DNA of 64,000 bases from JABMRW01 sp964396965 (GTDB taxonomy: Bacteria; Chloroflexota; Dehalococcoidia; Dehalococcoidales; BS750m-G39), in contig CAYNGD010000003.1 of the NCBI GenBank assembly GCA_964396965.1, forward strand, positions 1-64,000, given 5' to 3'. The notes below the pieces were generated by a model. It was not told the DNA's origin. It searched no databases and was given only the letters and a program-made list of their open reading frames with translations. Each line of letters begins with the position of its first letter. Position 1 is the stretch's first letter. The translations under genes were made by a program, and so were the position numbers. This document shows, piece after piece, positions 8,796 to 16,635 of this stretch.

Positions 8796-10855
8796 GCCTT
8801 CTCTTTTTCCGCCTGTCTCTCGGCGATAATCTTCTGGGCAACGTGGGCCGGCACCTCTTCGTAGTGGCTGAAGACCACCTTGTAGCTGCCCCGCCCCTGG
8901 GTTATCGATTTCAGGTCGATGGCGTAGCGCAGTATTTCCGCCAGCGGCACCTGGGCTTCGATAATATTGACGCCTCCCCCGGGGTTCATCCCCTGCACCC
9001 GCGCCCGCTTGGTGTTGAGGTCGCCGATGATGTCGCCGGTGAACTCCTCGGGGACGGTGGCGGTGATGTTCATTATCGGCTCTAGCATTATCGGCTGCCC
9101 CTCGGTCATCCCTTTCCTGAGCGCCCCCGCCCCGGCAATCTTGAAGCATATCTCCGAGGAATCAACCGGGTGGAAGCTACCGTCGTAGACGGTTGCCCTG
9201 AGGTCGGTGACCGGGTAGTGCGCCAGCACCCCTTCCTTAAAGGCCTCGTTGACCCCCTTCTCCACCGCCGGTATGTAGTTCCTGGGTATGGCCCCGCCCA
9301 CCACCTTATCGGCGAATTCGGTGCCGCTGCCCCTGGGCAGGGGCTCAAGCTCGAGCAGGACATGCCCGTACTGACCGTGCCCGCCCGTCTGCTTCTTGTG
9401 CTTGTACTCGGCCTTGGCGCCGACGGTTATCGTCTCTTTGTAGGGGACTCTGGGTGTCTCCAGTGTTACCGCCACCCCGAACTTGCGCAGCATCTTTTCC
9501 GCCGCCACCTCCAGGTGTGACTCCCCCATGCCGGAGATAACCGTCTCGCCAGTATCAGTGTCACGGCGCACGTGCAGGGTTGGGTCTTCCTCAACTATCC
9601 GGGTTAAAGCTGACCCCAGCTTGTCCACGTCAGTCTTGGTCTTGGGATGCACCCCCAGGCTGAAGGCCGGCTCGGGGAACTCGATAGGGGCGATTGTTAG
9701 CGGCTTGTCCTGGCTGGTGAGGCTATCGCCAGTGCTGGTCAGGGCCAGCTTGGCCACCGCCCCGATGTCCCCCGCCCCCAGCTGGGGCACCGGCTCCTGG
9801 TTCTTGCCCCTCAATACGAAGAGCTGGCCGATGCGCTCGGCACCCTTGCGGCTGGCGTTCCAGACCTGCGAGTTGCTGCTGATGGCGCCGTTATAGACCC
9901 GGAGGTAGGTCAGCTTGCCCACGTAGGGGTCGGCGCTGGTCTTGAAGACCAGAGTCGCCAGCGGCCCGTCCGGGCTGGGCTCGGTCATCTGTCTGGTGGA
10001 ATCGCTTAAGGTGACCACCTTGCCCTCTTTGGGCGAGGGCAGGTAGCCGCAGATGGCGTTAAGAAATAGCTTAAAGCCGATATCTTTCAGTGCCGAGCCG
10101 GTGAAGATGGGCACCAACTTGCTGCCCACCACCGCTTGCCGCAGGCCTCTACTCAGTTCCTCCTGGCTGAGTTCGCCCCCCTCCAGGTACTTCTCGATAA
10201 GCTTATCATCGGCCTCGGCGGCGGCCTCTATCAGTTTCTCCCGGTAGGATTCGGCCTGCTTTTTGAGCGCTTCGGGCAGCTCGGCCTCTTTCCCCTCGGT
10301 GCCGGTATAGGCCTTCATGGTCAGCAGGTCAACTACACCCTCGAACTTGTCCTGGGCACCGATGGGCAGCTGTGCCGGCAGGCACCTTGGGCCGAACTTG
10401 GCCTGAATCTGCCCCACCGTTTTGTTGAAGTCGGCGTTCTCCCGGTCCATCTTGTTGATGAAGATAAGACGGGGCAGCTTGTCTTTTTCGCAGTAACCCC
10501 AGGTTATCTCGGTGCCCACCTCGACCCCCGAGGCGGCGCAGACCATGATTATCGCCCCCTCGGCCACCCTCATGCTGGCCTTGACCTCGCCGACGAAGTC
10601 GGCATAGCCGGGGGTGTCCAGCAGGTTAATCTTGATGTCCTGCCACTGGCAGGGGAGAATGGACAGGTTGATGCTTATCTGGCGCTTCACCTCGTTTTCG
10701 TCATAGTCCGAGGTGGTCGTCCCGTCCTCGGTCTTGCCCAGACGCTTGATGGCGCCGGCGTTAAACAGCATGGCCTCGGCGGCGGTGGTCTTGCCGGCGC
10801 CGCTGTGCGACAGCAGGACGACGTTGCGGATATTCTCCATTCCCTGTTTTGGCAT
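8792..10855 (-). CDS. Elongation factor G-like GTPase (EF-G2 type)
   Basis: A 687-residue translational GTPase with the full EF-G domain order. G1 reads SHSGAGKTT instead of the AHIDAGKTT of housekeeping EF-G, G3 is DTPGYADF and G4 NKMD, then domains II to V, with a normal GMGESHLEV in domain III. The altered G1 and the lack of neighbouring rpsL-rpsG-tuf place it with the EF-G-like (FusA2) group, whose role is unsettled (ribosome recycling or stress). It is not the main translocase on this evidence. It is a single-gene unit by spacing, with ATG at 10855. Confidence 0.88.
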   Translation of the reverse strand: MPKQGMENIRNVVLLSHSGAGKTTAAEAMLFNAGAIKRLGKTEDGTTTSDYDENEVKRQISINLSILPCQWQDIKINLLDTPGYADFVGEVKASMRVAEGAIIMVCAASGVEVGTEITWGYCEKDKLPRLIFINKMDRENADFNKTVGQIQAKFGPRCLPAQLPIGAQDKFEGVVDLLTMKAYTGTEGKEAELPEALKKQAESYREKLIEAAAEADDKLIEKYLEGGELSQEELSRGLRQAVVGSKLVPIFTGSALKDIGFKLFLNAICGYLPSPKEGKVVTLSDSTRQMTEPSPDGPLATLVFKTSADPYVGKLTYLRVYNGAISSNSQVWNASRKGAERIGQLFVLRGKNQEPVPQLGAGDIGAVAKLALTSTGDSLTSQDKPLTIAPIEFPEPAFSLGVHPKTKTDVDKLGSALTRIVEEDPTLHVRRDTDTGETVISGMGESHLEVAAEKMLRKFGVAVTLETPRVPYKETITVGAKAEYKHKKQTGGHGQYGHVLLELEPLPRGSGTEFADKVVGGAIPRNYIPAVEKGVNEAFKEGVLAHYPVTDLRATVYDGSFHPVDSSEICFKIAGAGALRKGMTEGQPIMLEPIMNITATVPEEFTGDIIGDLNTKRARVQGMNPGGGVNIIEAQVPLAEILRYAIDLKSITQGRGSYKVVFSHYEEVPAHVAQKIIAERQAEKEKA

Positions 10856-10927
10856 GGGGGCACCTACTCTCTAAAACTTAATCCAACAAGCTATTATACT
10901 CGGCGGTGGCTGATACGGCAAGTTTGG

Positions 10928-11782
10928 CTAGCGTGCCCGGCGTCGCTTTCTTCTTCCGAAAAGGGAGGGGACGAGCCAGAGGAAGAAGATTACGCCGAAA
11001 AAGGGGAGGGGTATGAAGAAAACGCCCCCACCCCCACCACCATTCCCGCTGCTGCCCTCGGAAACGGCCACCAGGGGCGGCGCCGAAGGCCCCGAGGTTG
11101 TTACCGCTTCCGGGGTTATCTCGTAGGCGGCCAGGTTGACGTCGAGGAAATCCTTGGAGGTCCAGCCCAGCGGGTTGTTCTTGCCGGTGGCCTCGGCCCA
11201 GACCCAGCCCGGCTCGCCGTTAACCTCGAAAAGAATGGGTGCCTTGGTGTAGTCGGGGAGATAGACCAGACAGGCGGTGTGCTCCTCGCCGATGACTATC
11301 GCCGAGCGGTAGCCGGCCCCCTTGTACATCACCGCCAGCAGCACGGTGCTGTCCTCGCAGTCGCCGTAGCCGGCCCGGCCCCCCTCGATAATGGCCGCCA
11401 TCTCGTCGGCGTTCTGGGCGAACTCGTCGTGACCGAACTGGTCGATATCGGTGGTGTATTTAACCCGGTCCCTCACGAAGCTGAATATGGCCTCCGCCTG
11501 CCGGATGGGGTCGGCGTAGTTCTGGGCGAACTGCTCGCCCAGTTGGTAGGCCTGAGCGGCGTTGTCACCCAGGCTCTCGAAGGCAATCACCGGGCGGAAG
11601 GTACTATCGGAAATCTGGTAGAAGCCGTCGTTGCCGAAGGCGCGGGTGCGGCATATCTCCCAGTCGTCGAAGACATCGCCGTTTTTCTCGGTGAAATGCT
11701 GGGAGGGAGACGCCCAGGCGTAGCCGGCGGAGAGCAGGCTGGCCAGCAGAACCAGGCCGATTATGATGGCGACCCTTTTCAT
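10928..11782 (-). CDS. Exported transglutaminase-like protein with C-terminal anchor
   Basis: A 284-residue protein with a signal peptide (cleavage near YAWA-S), a transglutaminase-like core and a C-terminal Gly-rich linker, membrane helix (about 252-272) and very basic tail RRKRRRAR. Candidate catalytic residues are C142 in GYGDCEDST and H168 in EEHTACLVY; the third residue would be E197 in WVWAEATG rather than the more usual Asp. It may be a protease or cross-linking enzyme at the cell surface. It overlaps the upstream membrane gene by 4 bp (ATGA), forming a set with it and SpoIIM. Confidence 0.8.
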   Translation of the reverse strand: MKRVAIIIGLVLLASLLSAGYAWASPSQHFTEKNGDVFDDWEICRTRAFGNDGFYQISDSTFRPVIAFESLGDNAAQAYQLGEQFAQNYADPIRQAEAIFSFVRDRVKYTTDIDQFGHDEFAQNADEMAAIIEGGRAGYGDCEDSTVLLAVMYKGAGYRSAIVIGEEHTACLVYLPDYTKAPILFEVNGEPGWVWAEATGKNNPLGWTSKDFLDVNLAAYEITPEAVTTSGPSAPPLVAVSEGSSGNGGGGGGVFFIPLPFFGVIFFLWLVPSLFGRRKRRRAR

Positions 11783-12264
11783 AGCGGCGCAGTCAGGGCG
11801 GCGTGGAGGATGAGGCCGAAGAAGACCAGGTAGCCGAAGACCTGTATCCCCGCCGCCACCGGGCTTTTACTGATGCTGGCGAAGGGTATCCGGGGCGTCA
11901 GCTTATCTATGATATAGAACATAGCTACCCCGACGAACAGGCTCACCACAAAGCTTATCGCCAGCAGCCCCCAGCTCCTGAAGTCGAAGATGTACCAGAC
12001 AATGGGTGCGGTGACGGCGGTGAGGGCGGTAACGGCGCCATGGATGACCAGCCCGATGAGAATGAAGAAGCCACCGATGAACAGTCCGGTGGCCACCGGG
12101 TCCTCGCCGATGAGTTCGCGTTGGGTGATTTGGGGGGTGAGGACGTCGAACACCCGCACCCCGAGGAGGGCCAGCAGCCCGGAGATGAAGGCCAGCAGCA
12201 CCACCTTGGCCAGCCATATCAGCACGATTACCCAGAAAGGGGCGACCAGACCGAGCTCATTCAT
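11779..12264 (-). CDS. Multipass membrane protein of unknown function
   Basis: A 161-residue hydrophobic protein with about four membrane segments (around residues 10-35, 57-75, 85-115 and 135-158) and no motif that I recognise. It lies between the SpoIIM-like protein (18-bp gap) and the transglutaminase-like protein, whose start overlaps its stop, so the three are probably made together. It may form a membrane complex with them; this rests only on gene order. Confidence 0.7.
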   Translation of the reverse strand: MNELGLVAPFWVIVLIWLAKVVLLAFISGLLALLGVRVFDVLTPQITQRELIGEDPVATGLFIGGFFILIGLVIHGAVTALTAVTAPIVWYIFDFRSWGLLAISFVVSLFVGVAMFYIIDKLTPRIPFASISKSPVAAGIQVFGYLVFFGLILHAALTAPL

Positions 12265-12282
12265 AGCGTCTCCTCCTTGTCG

Positions 12283-12834
12283 TTAGCGGCCTATCAGCAG
12301 CGGGGTGAGGTAGGTCTCGATGGCCGCCGCGGGCAGCATCAGGGCCAGCGCCAGGCCCAGATAGAACAGGTTCTGCCGCAGGCTGGGCAGAAGCAGCCCC
12401 CGCTTTTCCTTTTTGAACAGGGCAATCACCACCATAATGCCGAAGCTGAGCGCCGCCGCCTCCCCGATGAACAGGGCGGGTAGCTCGATGACGCCATGAG
12501 GCAGCAGTCCAGCCAGGACAAAGCCCAGTGACTTCTGCTGCGCGACCATGGTTGACACCAGCCCCAGAATCCAGCCGTTGAGAAACAGGGTGGCCACGGG
12601 TATTATCGCCAGAATGGGGCTGAAGGCGAAGCTGAAAAGCAGGGTGATAACGTTCTTGATAAAGATAAAGATAAACATGGTGAAGGTGAAGGGGGTCAGG
12701 ATTCCCCCCAGTTGCTCCAGGCTGATGAGCTCCTGGGAGAGCAGGCTGGAGATGTTGGCCGGGTCAGCCAGGCCGAAGGCTAGGCCGGCGCCGAACAGGG
12801 CGACGGCGATAACAATCCACCACCGGTATCTCAT
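12283..12834 (-). CDS. SpoIIM/DUF95 family membrane protein
   Basis: A 183-residue membrane protein with about five helices. The segment FIFIFIKNVITLL and the late LLPHGVIELPALFIGEAAAL are the recognisable SpoIIM-family hallmarks. In Bacillus SpoIIM belongs to the DMP peptidoglycan machinery for engulfment, but the family is wide in non-sporulating bacteria. No sporulation genes are present, so a role in envelope remodelling with the neighbouring transglutaminase-like protein is only an inference. Its ATG overlaps the stop of the nitroreductase gene by 4 bp. Confidence 0.85.
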   Translation of the reverse strand: MRYRWWIVIAVALFGAGLAFGLADPANISSLLSQELISLEQLGGILTPFTFTMFIFIFIKNVITLLFSFAFSPILAIIPVATLFLNGWILGLVSTMVAQQKSLGFVLAGLLPHGVIELPALFIGEAAALSFGIMVVIALFKKEKRGLLLPSLRQNLFYLGLALALMLPAAAIETYLTPLLIGR

Positions 12835-13418
12835 GCTGGCTCAGCCTTTTTGACGCCGAACTTATCGTAGAAGACGATTTCGGCTAGCTCCTTCCTGGGC
12901 CTGGGGTTGGGCGTTTCATCGGGGTAGCCCAGCGGTGTCATCGAGACGACGACAAAGCCCTCGGGCACCCCCAGAATCTCGGCTACCTTAATAGCATCAA
13001 AGGCGCCGATGTGGACCGTGCCCAGCCCCAGGGCGTGGGCGGCCAGCGTCAGGTTCTGCACGGCCAGGGCCACGTCATACATGTACCAGTCGCCCTTATC
13101 GGTGACCGGCCCCCTTGGCTCTCTGGTGGAGTAGCCCGACTTCCTCAGCTCGGCGCAGGCGACGATGGTCACCGGCGCGGTTCTTAGCGCTTCGGCGCCC
13201 CGATTGGCCTTACCTCTGGTCACCTCAATGGTGGTATCGGCCAGCTTATTCCTTAGCCGGCTGTCCCGCACCACGATAAACCGCCAGCATTGGCTGTTAT
13301 GCCAGGACGGCGCCTGGCGGGCGGCTTCCAGGACTAGCTCCAGTGTCTTATCGTCAACCGGCCTGGTCTGATACCGGCGGATGCTTCTCCGGCCCTTAAT
13401 TGCTTCCATAATTTCCAT
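12831..13418 (-). CDS. Nitroreductase family protein
   Basis: A 195-residue FMN-dependent oxidoreductase. It starts with IMEAIKGRRSIRRYQTRPV, the FMN-contacting N-terminal arginine motif of the family, and has APSWHNSQCWRFIVV and, near the C-terminus, GFVVVSMTPLGYPDE. It should reduce nitro compounds, quinones or flavins using NAD(P)H; the physiological substrate is unknown. It begins an operon-like run into spoIIM. RBS AAGGAGAA lies before the ATG and pcm ends 12 bp upstream. Confidence 0.9.
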   Translation of the reverse strand: MEIMEAIKGRRSIRRYQTRPVDDKTLELVLEAARQAPSWHNSQCWRFIVVRDSRLRNKLADTTIEVTRGKANRGAEALRTAPVTIVACAELRKSGYSTREPRGPVTDKGDWYMYDVALAVQNLTLAAHALGLGTVHIGAFDAIKVAEILGVPEGFVVVSMTPLGYPDETPNPRPRKELAEIVFYDKFGVKKAEPA

Positions 13419-13430
13419 ATCGTTCTCCTT

Positions 13431-14102
13431 TTATTCCTCTTCTTCCCAGGCGCCCCTGCCGATTAAAGAGACGAAGCGGCAGCCGCCCAGGTTATCTATC
13501 TTGTTCTTATTCCGGCCCCGGGTAATCTTGCACAGATCCTGGACATAGCGGGAGCCCACCGGAATCACCAGCCTCCCCCCGATGGCCAGCTGGGCGATTA
13601 GCTCGGGCGGCACCTTGGGGGCGGCGGCGGTAGCCATGATGGCGTCATAGGGAGCCTCACGCCGCCAGCCCAGTGTTTCCTCGGCCAAATGCACCTCAAT
13701 ATTTTTATAGCCCAGCTCAACCAGCAGCTTCTTAGCCCGGTCAGCTAAGGGCTTGACCCGCTCGGTGGTAATCACCCTCTTGGCCAGTTGAGCCAGGATA
13801 GCCGCCTGATAACCGCTGCCGGTGCCTATCTCCAGGACCTTCTCCTGGCCGGTAAGCTCCAGCGCCTGGGTCATCAGGGCGATAATAAACGGCTGGGAGA
13901 TGGTCTGCCCGTAGCCGATGGGCAGCGGTTTATCGGCGTAGGCCAGCTGGCGGCTCTCCGGGGGTACGAAGAGTTCCCTGGGGATGGCGCCCATGGCCGC
14001 CAGTACCTGCTTATTCTTAATCTCGGCGCCAAGTTGCTTGATTAACTCCGCCCTGGCCGCTGCAAAATCCATAATAGCCGCCCCCACCGGTCCCGGTTTC
14101 AA
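13431..14102 (-). CDS. pcm: Protein-L-isoaspartate O-methyltransferase
   Basis: A 223-residue SAM-dependent repair enzyme that methylates isoaspartyl residues in damaged proteins. Family marks are the PRELFVPPESRQLAYADKPLPIGYGQTISQPF stretch (read at about residues 45-75), the SAM motif VLEIGTGSGYQAAIL, and the late GGRLVIPVG. ATG at 14102 overlaps the stop of the upstream small gene by 4 bp; an internal ATG at 14072 is an alternative start and would remove ten poorly conserved residues. The C-terminus has an acidic tail. Confidence 0.93.
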   Translation of the reverse strand: MKPGPVGAAIMDFAAARAELIKQLGAEIKNKQVLAAMGAIPRELFVPPESRQLAYADKPLPIGYGQTISQPFIIALMTQALELTGQEKVLEIGTGSGYQAAILAQLAKRVITTERVKPLADRAKKLLVELGYKNIEVHLAEETLGWRREAPYDAIMATAAAPKVPPELIAQLAIGGRLVIPVGSRYVQDLCKITRGRNKNKIDNLGGCRFVSLIGRGAWEEEE

Positions 14103-14392
14103 GAGAGAGTCAGGGCCAGAATCACCAGAATAACCACTATTGCCCCGGCCAATATGCCGATCCGGCGCAGCTCGGCGGCTACGTCAGCGGACTGGACCGC
14201 CACCGCCGGGGCCTTCGGTTTTGGCGCTAGTGACGCTGGCTTCCCGGCCATGGGGGTCGGCTTAACCGCCTCGGCCGCTACTGGTGCCTGAACCGCCGGT
14301 GCCTGAACCGCCGGTGCCTTAACCACCGCTGAGGTAAAGGTCTTCCTGCCTTTTCTCTTGCCCCGCTGTCGGCCCCGCCTTGATTTAGGCAT
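14099..14392 (-). CDS. Small basic, single-span membrane protein
   Basis: A 97-residue protein with a very basic N-terminus (SRRGRQRGKRKGRK), a central Ala/Pro-rich segment with short tandem VQAPA-type repeats (about residues 28-45), and one C-terminal membrane helix (about 77-97). No family is recognised. It overlaps the xerC/D stop by 8 bp and the pcm start by 4 bp, which supports real translation. Tail anchoring with a nucleic-acid-binding or ribosome-binding basic arm is one possible reading. Confidence 0.65.
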   Translation of the reverse strand: MPKSRRGRQRGKRKGRKTFTSAVVKAPAVQAPAVQAPVAAEAVKPTPMAGKPASLAPKPKAPAVAVQSADVAAELRRIGILAGAIVVILVILALTLS

Positions 14393-15308
14393 CTGCTACC
14401 TCCTGTCTCGCCCTCGGGTGAGATCTTTCATAGGCGCGCCGGACGTGTTCCGTGGTCAGGTGGGTATAGACCTGGGTGGTCGATATATTGGCGTGCCCCA
14501 GCAGCTCCTGCACCGACCTCAGGTCCGCCCCGCCGCTTAACATATGGGTGGCGAAGCTGTGCCTCAGGGTGTGGGGGGTAATCTCCACGCCCAGCTTGGC
14601 TGATTTGGCGTAGCCCTTCAGTATCTGCCACAGCCCCTGCCGGGTCAGCCTCTCGCCGCGCCGGTTGAGGAAGAGGGCCTCTTCCCCACTGCCGGCTTTC
14701 AGCCTAGGGCGGCCCTGGTTCAGGTAGTCTTTAAGCGCGGCTACCGCCTGGCTGTGGATGGGGATGAGCCTTTCCTTGCCCCCCTTACCGAAGCAGCGCA
14801 CGTAGCCGCCGCCGGTATCAATATCGTTCAGGTTCAGCGAGACCAGTTCGCTTACCCTCATGCCGCTGGCGTAGAGCAGGTGCAGCATGGCCTTATCCCT
14901 CTTGGCTTCGGGCGTGTCCCTCTTTTCCGTCTCCTCCAGCAGCTGGCGGGCCTGGGTGATTGAGATTGGCTTGGGCAGCGCCCGGCCCACCCTGGGGGAG
15001 GGCACATCACGCGTCGGGTTTTCCTTTACCAGCCCCTCCGACGTCAGGAAGTTGAAGAAGGACTTGACCGCGGCCACCTTGCGGGCGACGGTGGTAGCGG
15101 CGTAGCGCCTCTCCTTGAGGTTGGTCAAATAACTCAGGATGGACTGCCGGTCAAAAGCCGTCCAGGGGGTAGTGGCGCCCCCCTTGGCCGATTCTTCCAG
15201 AAAGCCGGTAAACTGGTTCAGGTCATTCTCATAGGCTAGTATGGTGTTCTGGGAAAAGCCCTTTTCCACCTCTAGGTATTTTAGGAATTTATCAATCTCT
15301 TCTTTCAC
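14385..15308 (-). CDS. Site-specific tyrosine recombinase, XerC/XerD type
   Basis: A 307-residue integrase-family recombinase. It has an N-terminal SAM-like core-binding domain (residues about 1-95) and a catalytic domain with all conserved residues: R151, K175, H246-x-x-R249, H272 and the nucleophile Y281 (LGHANISTTQVYTH). It should resolve chromosome dimers at dif. No dif-like site was found next to it. It starts with GTG at 15308 behind RBS GAGGAGG. The full-length, undisturbed gene next to housekeeping genes suggests a Xer protein rather than an element integrase. Confidence 0.92.
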   Translation of the reverse strand: MKEEIDKFLKYLEVEKGFSQNTILAYENDLNQFTGFLEESAKGGATTPWTAFDRQSILSYLTNLKERRYAATTVARKVAAVKSFFNFLTSEGLVKENPTRDVPSPRVGRALPKPISITQARQLLEETEKRDTPEAKRDKAMLHLLYASGMRVSELVSLNLNDIDTGGGYVRCFGKGGKERLIPIHSQAVAALKDYLNQGRPRLKAGSGEEALFLNRRGERLTRQGLWQILKGYAKSAKLGVEITPHTLRHSFATHMLSGGADLRSVQELLGHANISTTQVYTHLTTEHVRRAYERSHPRARQEVADA

Positions 15309-15446
15309 CGTGCCTCCTCGCTGCTAATGGGTTTTAGGTTATTTTAACATATCAATATGTGAGGCTACAAGATTTATGTCTAGTTTTTGAGGGTAAGCCA
15401 CACCTAGAGGCCTTATTACAGAGAAGGGGAGGGGGCGATAGGGAGA

Positions 15447-15475
15447 TTGACAAAGCATAAAAGGAAGGCTAGACT
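15447..15475 (+). promoter_or_regulatory. Promoter of the GYD-domain gene
   Basis: TTGACA (15447-15452), a 17-bp spacer and TAGACT (15470-15475), 44 bp before the ATG at 15520. RBS AGGAGGTG lies directly before the start. Confidence 0.6.
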
Positions 15476-15519
15476 AAAGCCCCAATATTGGGGGGAGATA
15501 AGATACTAGGAGGTGTGAC

Positions 15520-15807
15520 ATGGGAACTTATATCATTCTCAGCCGAGTTTCTCCAGAGGCTTTTAGAACTTCAAAGGACCTTAAGCAAGCAGCCGAAACA
15601 GTTTTAGCTAAGCTTAAAAGCGAATGCCCTGGTGTTATTTGGAAGGATAGTTACGCTACTATGGGGCGCTATGACTTTGTGGATACCGTTGTGTCAGATG
15701 ACCCGAAGAAGGTTGAGAAAGCAGCAATGATTATCCGTGCTTACGGACATTCGACAACCGAAACATTGCTGGCCACGCCGTGGAAAGAGTTTATAGCCAG
15801 CCTTTAG
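15520..15807 (+). CDS. GYD-domain protein
   Basis: A 95-residue single-domain protein of the GYD family (ferredoxin-like alpha/beta fold). The family motif appears as MGRYDFVDTV at about residues 48-57 and the start GTYIILSRVSPEA is typical. Function in this family is not established. It has its own good promoter and RBS and is divergent from the xer gene. Codon use is more A/T-rich than that of its neighbours. Confidence 0.85.
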   Translation: MGTYIILSRVSPEAFRTSKDLKQAAETVLAKLKSECPGVIWKDSYATMGRYDFVDTVVSDDPKKVEKAAMIIRAYGHSTTETLLATPWKEFIASL

Positions 15808-15846
15808 CCGCATTGGGAGCGATTTTAACATAATCAGAAAGAAAAT

Positions 15847-16635
15847 TCAGCCAGCGCCCGCCGTTCCTATCAGTTCGGCGATAGTCTTATCGCCGCTTGT
15901 TTGGGGATAGAATTTCAGGCTGGTCCCCCAGTGCGGGTCGGGCCCTATACCGGCCACCGCTTCCCCTATCGTCATCTTTTGTGTACACAGGCTGGTGATG
16001 AGCTCGGCGGTGGCAGGGTCAACGTAGCCCAGGTCAACGCTGCCGTCCCAGCCCAGGTAGGCTGACGCTCCCTTCAGGGTAAAGGCGGCGGCCATATCGG
16101 TGTGGTAGGTACAGGAGCAGCCCATCATGATTATCACCGTGTTGTCGAAGCGCCCCTCCGTCTTTTCCAGGATGAACTTGGAGTTGACGGCGAAGACCAG
16201 GGGAAAGTCCGCCTCTATTTCCGCCGGCAGTAGCTGGTCGTCAAGCTGCTCGCGGACATAGCTGGACTGTTTGTATTCCTCAGCGGTGAACAGGTAGGTG
16301 TCCTGCTTTACCCCCACCACCTCCGAGCCCTCCTCCGCCTTGAGCAGCCCGGCGTGGGCGCGGAAGATTATCAGCTTATAGCCGTATTTGGGCAGCCTTT
16401 GGTAGAGCTTTACGCTGACCTCTTTGCCCGTGTAAACGTCCACCTTGAAGCCGGCGGCTTCGAGTTCGGCGGTGACTTGGTTGATGAAAGCCTGGTTCGG
16501 CTCTAAAACGGCCAGCTGGTCAACGATGGCGGCTTTGGGGCCTGAGTCGGGGTGGGGCTGGGGGCAGCCGGCGACTAGAATCAGCCCCGGCAGGACCAGA
16601 GCTAACACCGCCAGGGCGATGAAGTAGCGCTTCAC
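15847..16635 (-). CDS. Lipoprotein with possible clan CD (caspase/CHAT-like) peptidase dyad
   Basis: A 262-residue lipoprotein; the lipobox LVAG-C24 follows a hydrophobic signal. The mature part alternates strands and helices and contains FRAHAG (H94) after a hydrophobic strand (KLIIF), and VIIMMGCSC (C173/C175) followed by AAFTLKGASAYLGW. This spacing and context match the His-Gly and Cys segments of clan CD peptidases such as gingipain and CHAT domains. The family assignment is an inference from motifs. It overlaps the beta-helix gene upstream by 4 bp, so that surface protein could be its partner or substrate. Confidence 0.6.
   Translation of the reverse strand: MKRYFIALAVLALVLPGLILVAGCPQPHPDSGPKAAIVDQLAVLEPNQAFINQVTAELEAAGFKVDVYTGKEVSVKLYQRLPKYGYKLIIFRAHAGLLKAEEGSEVVGVKQDTYLFTAEEYKQSSYVREQLDDQLLPAEIEADFPLVFAVNSKFILEKTEGRFDNTVIIMMGCSCTYHTDMAAAFTLKGASAYLGWDGSVDLGYVDPATAELITSLCTQKMTIGEAVAGIGPDPHWGTSLKFYPQTSGDKTIAELIGTAGAG

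Noticed and set aside
10136..11833. 565-codon plus-strand frame
   Set aside because: It is antisense to the EF-G-like and transglutaminase-like genes, both of which have clear motifs; the long frame is a by-product of GC-rich codon use.
14385..15308. Integrase of the rnpB island
   Set aside because: The XerC/D-type recombinase is 13 kb away, among core genes, full-length and of Xer length; the decayed fragment at 39189-39440 is the better candidate.
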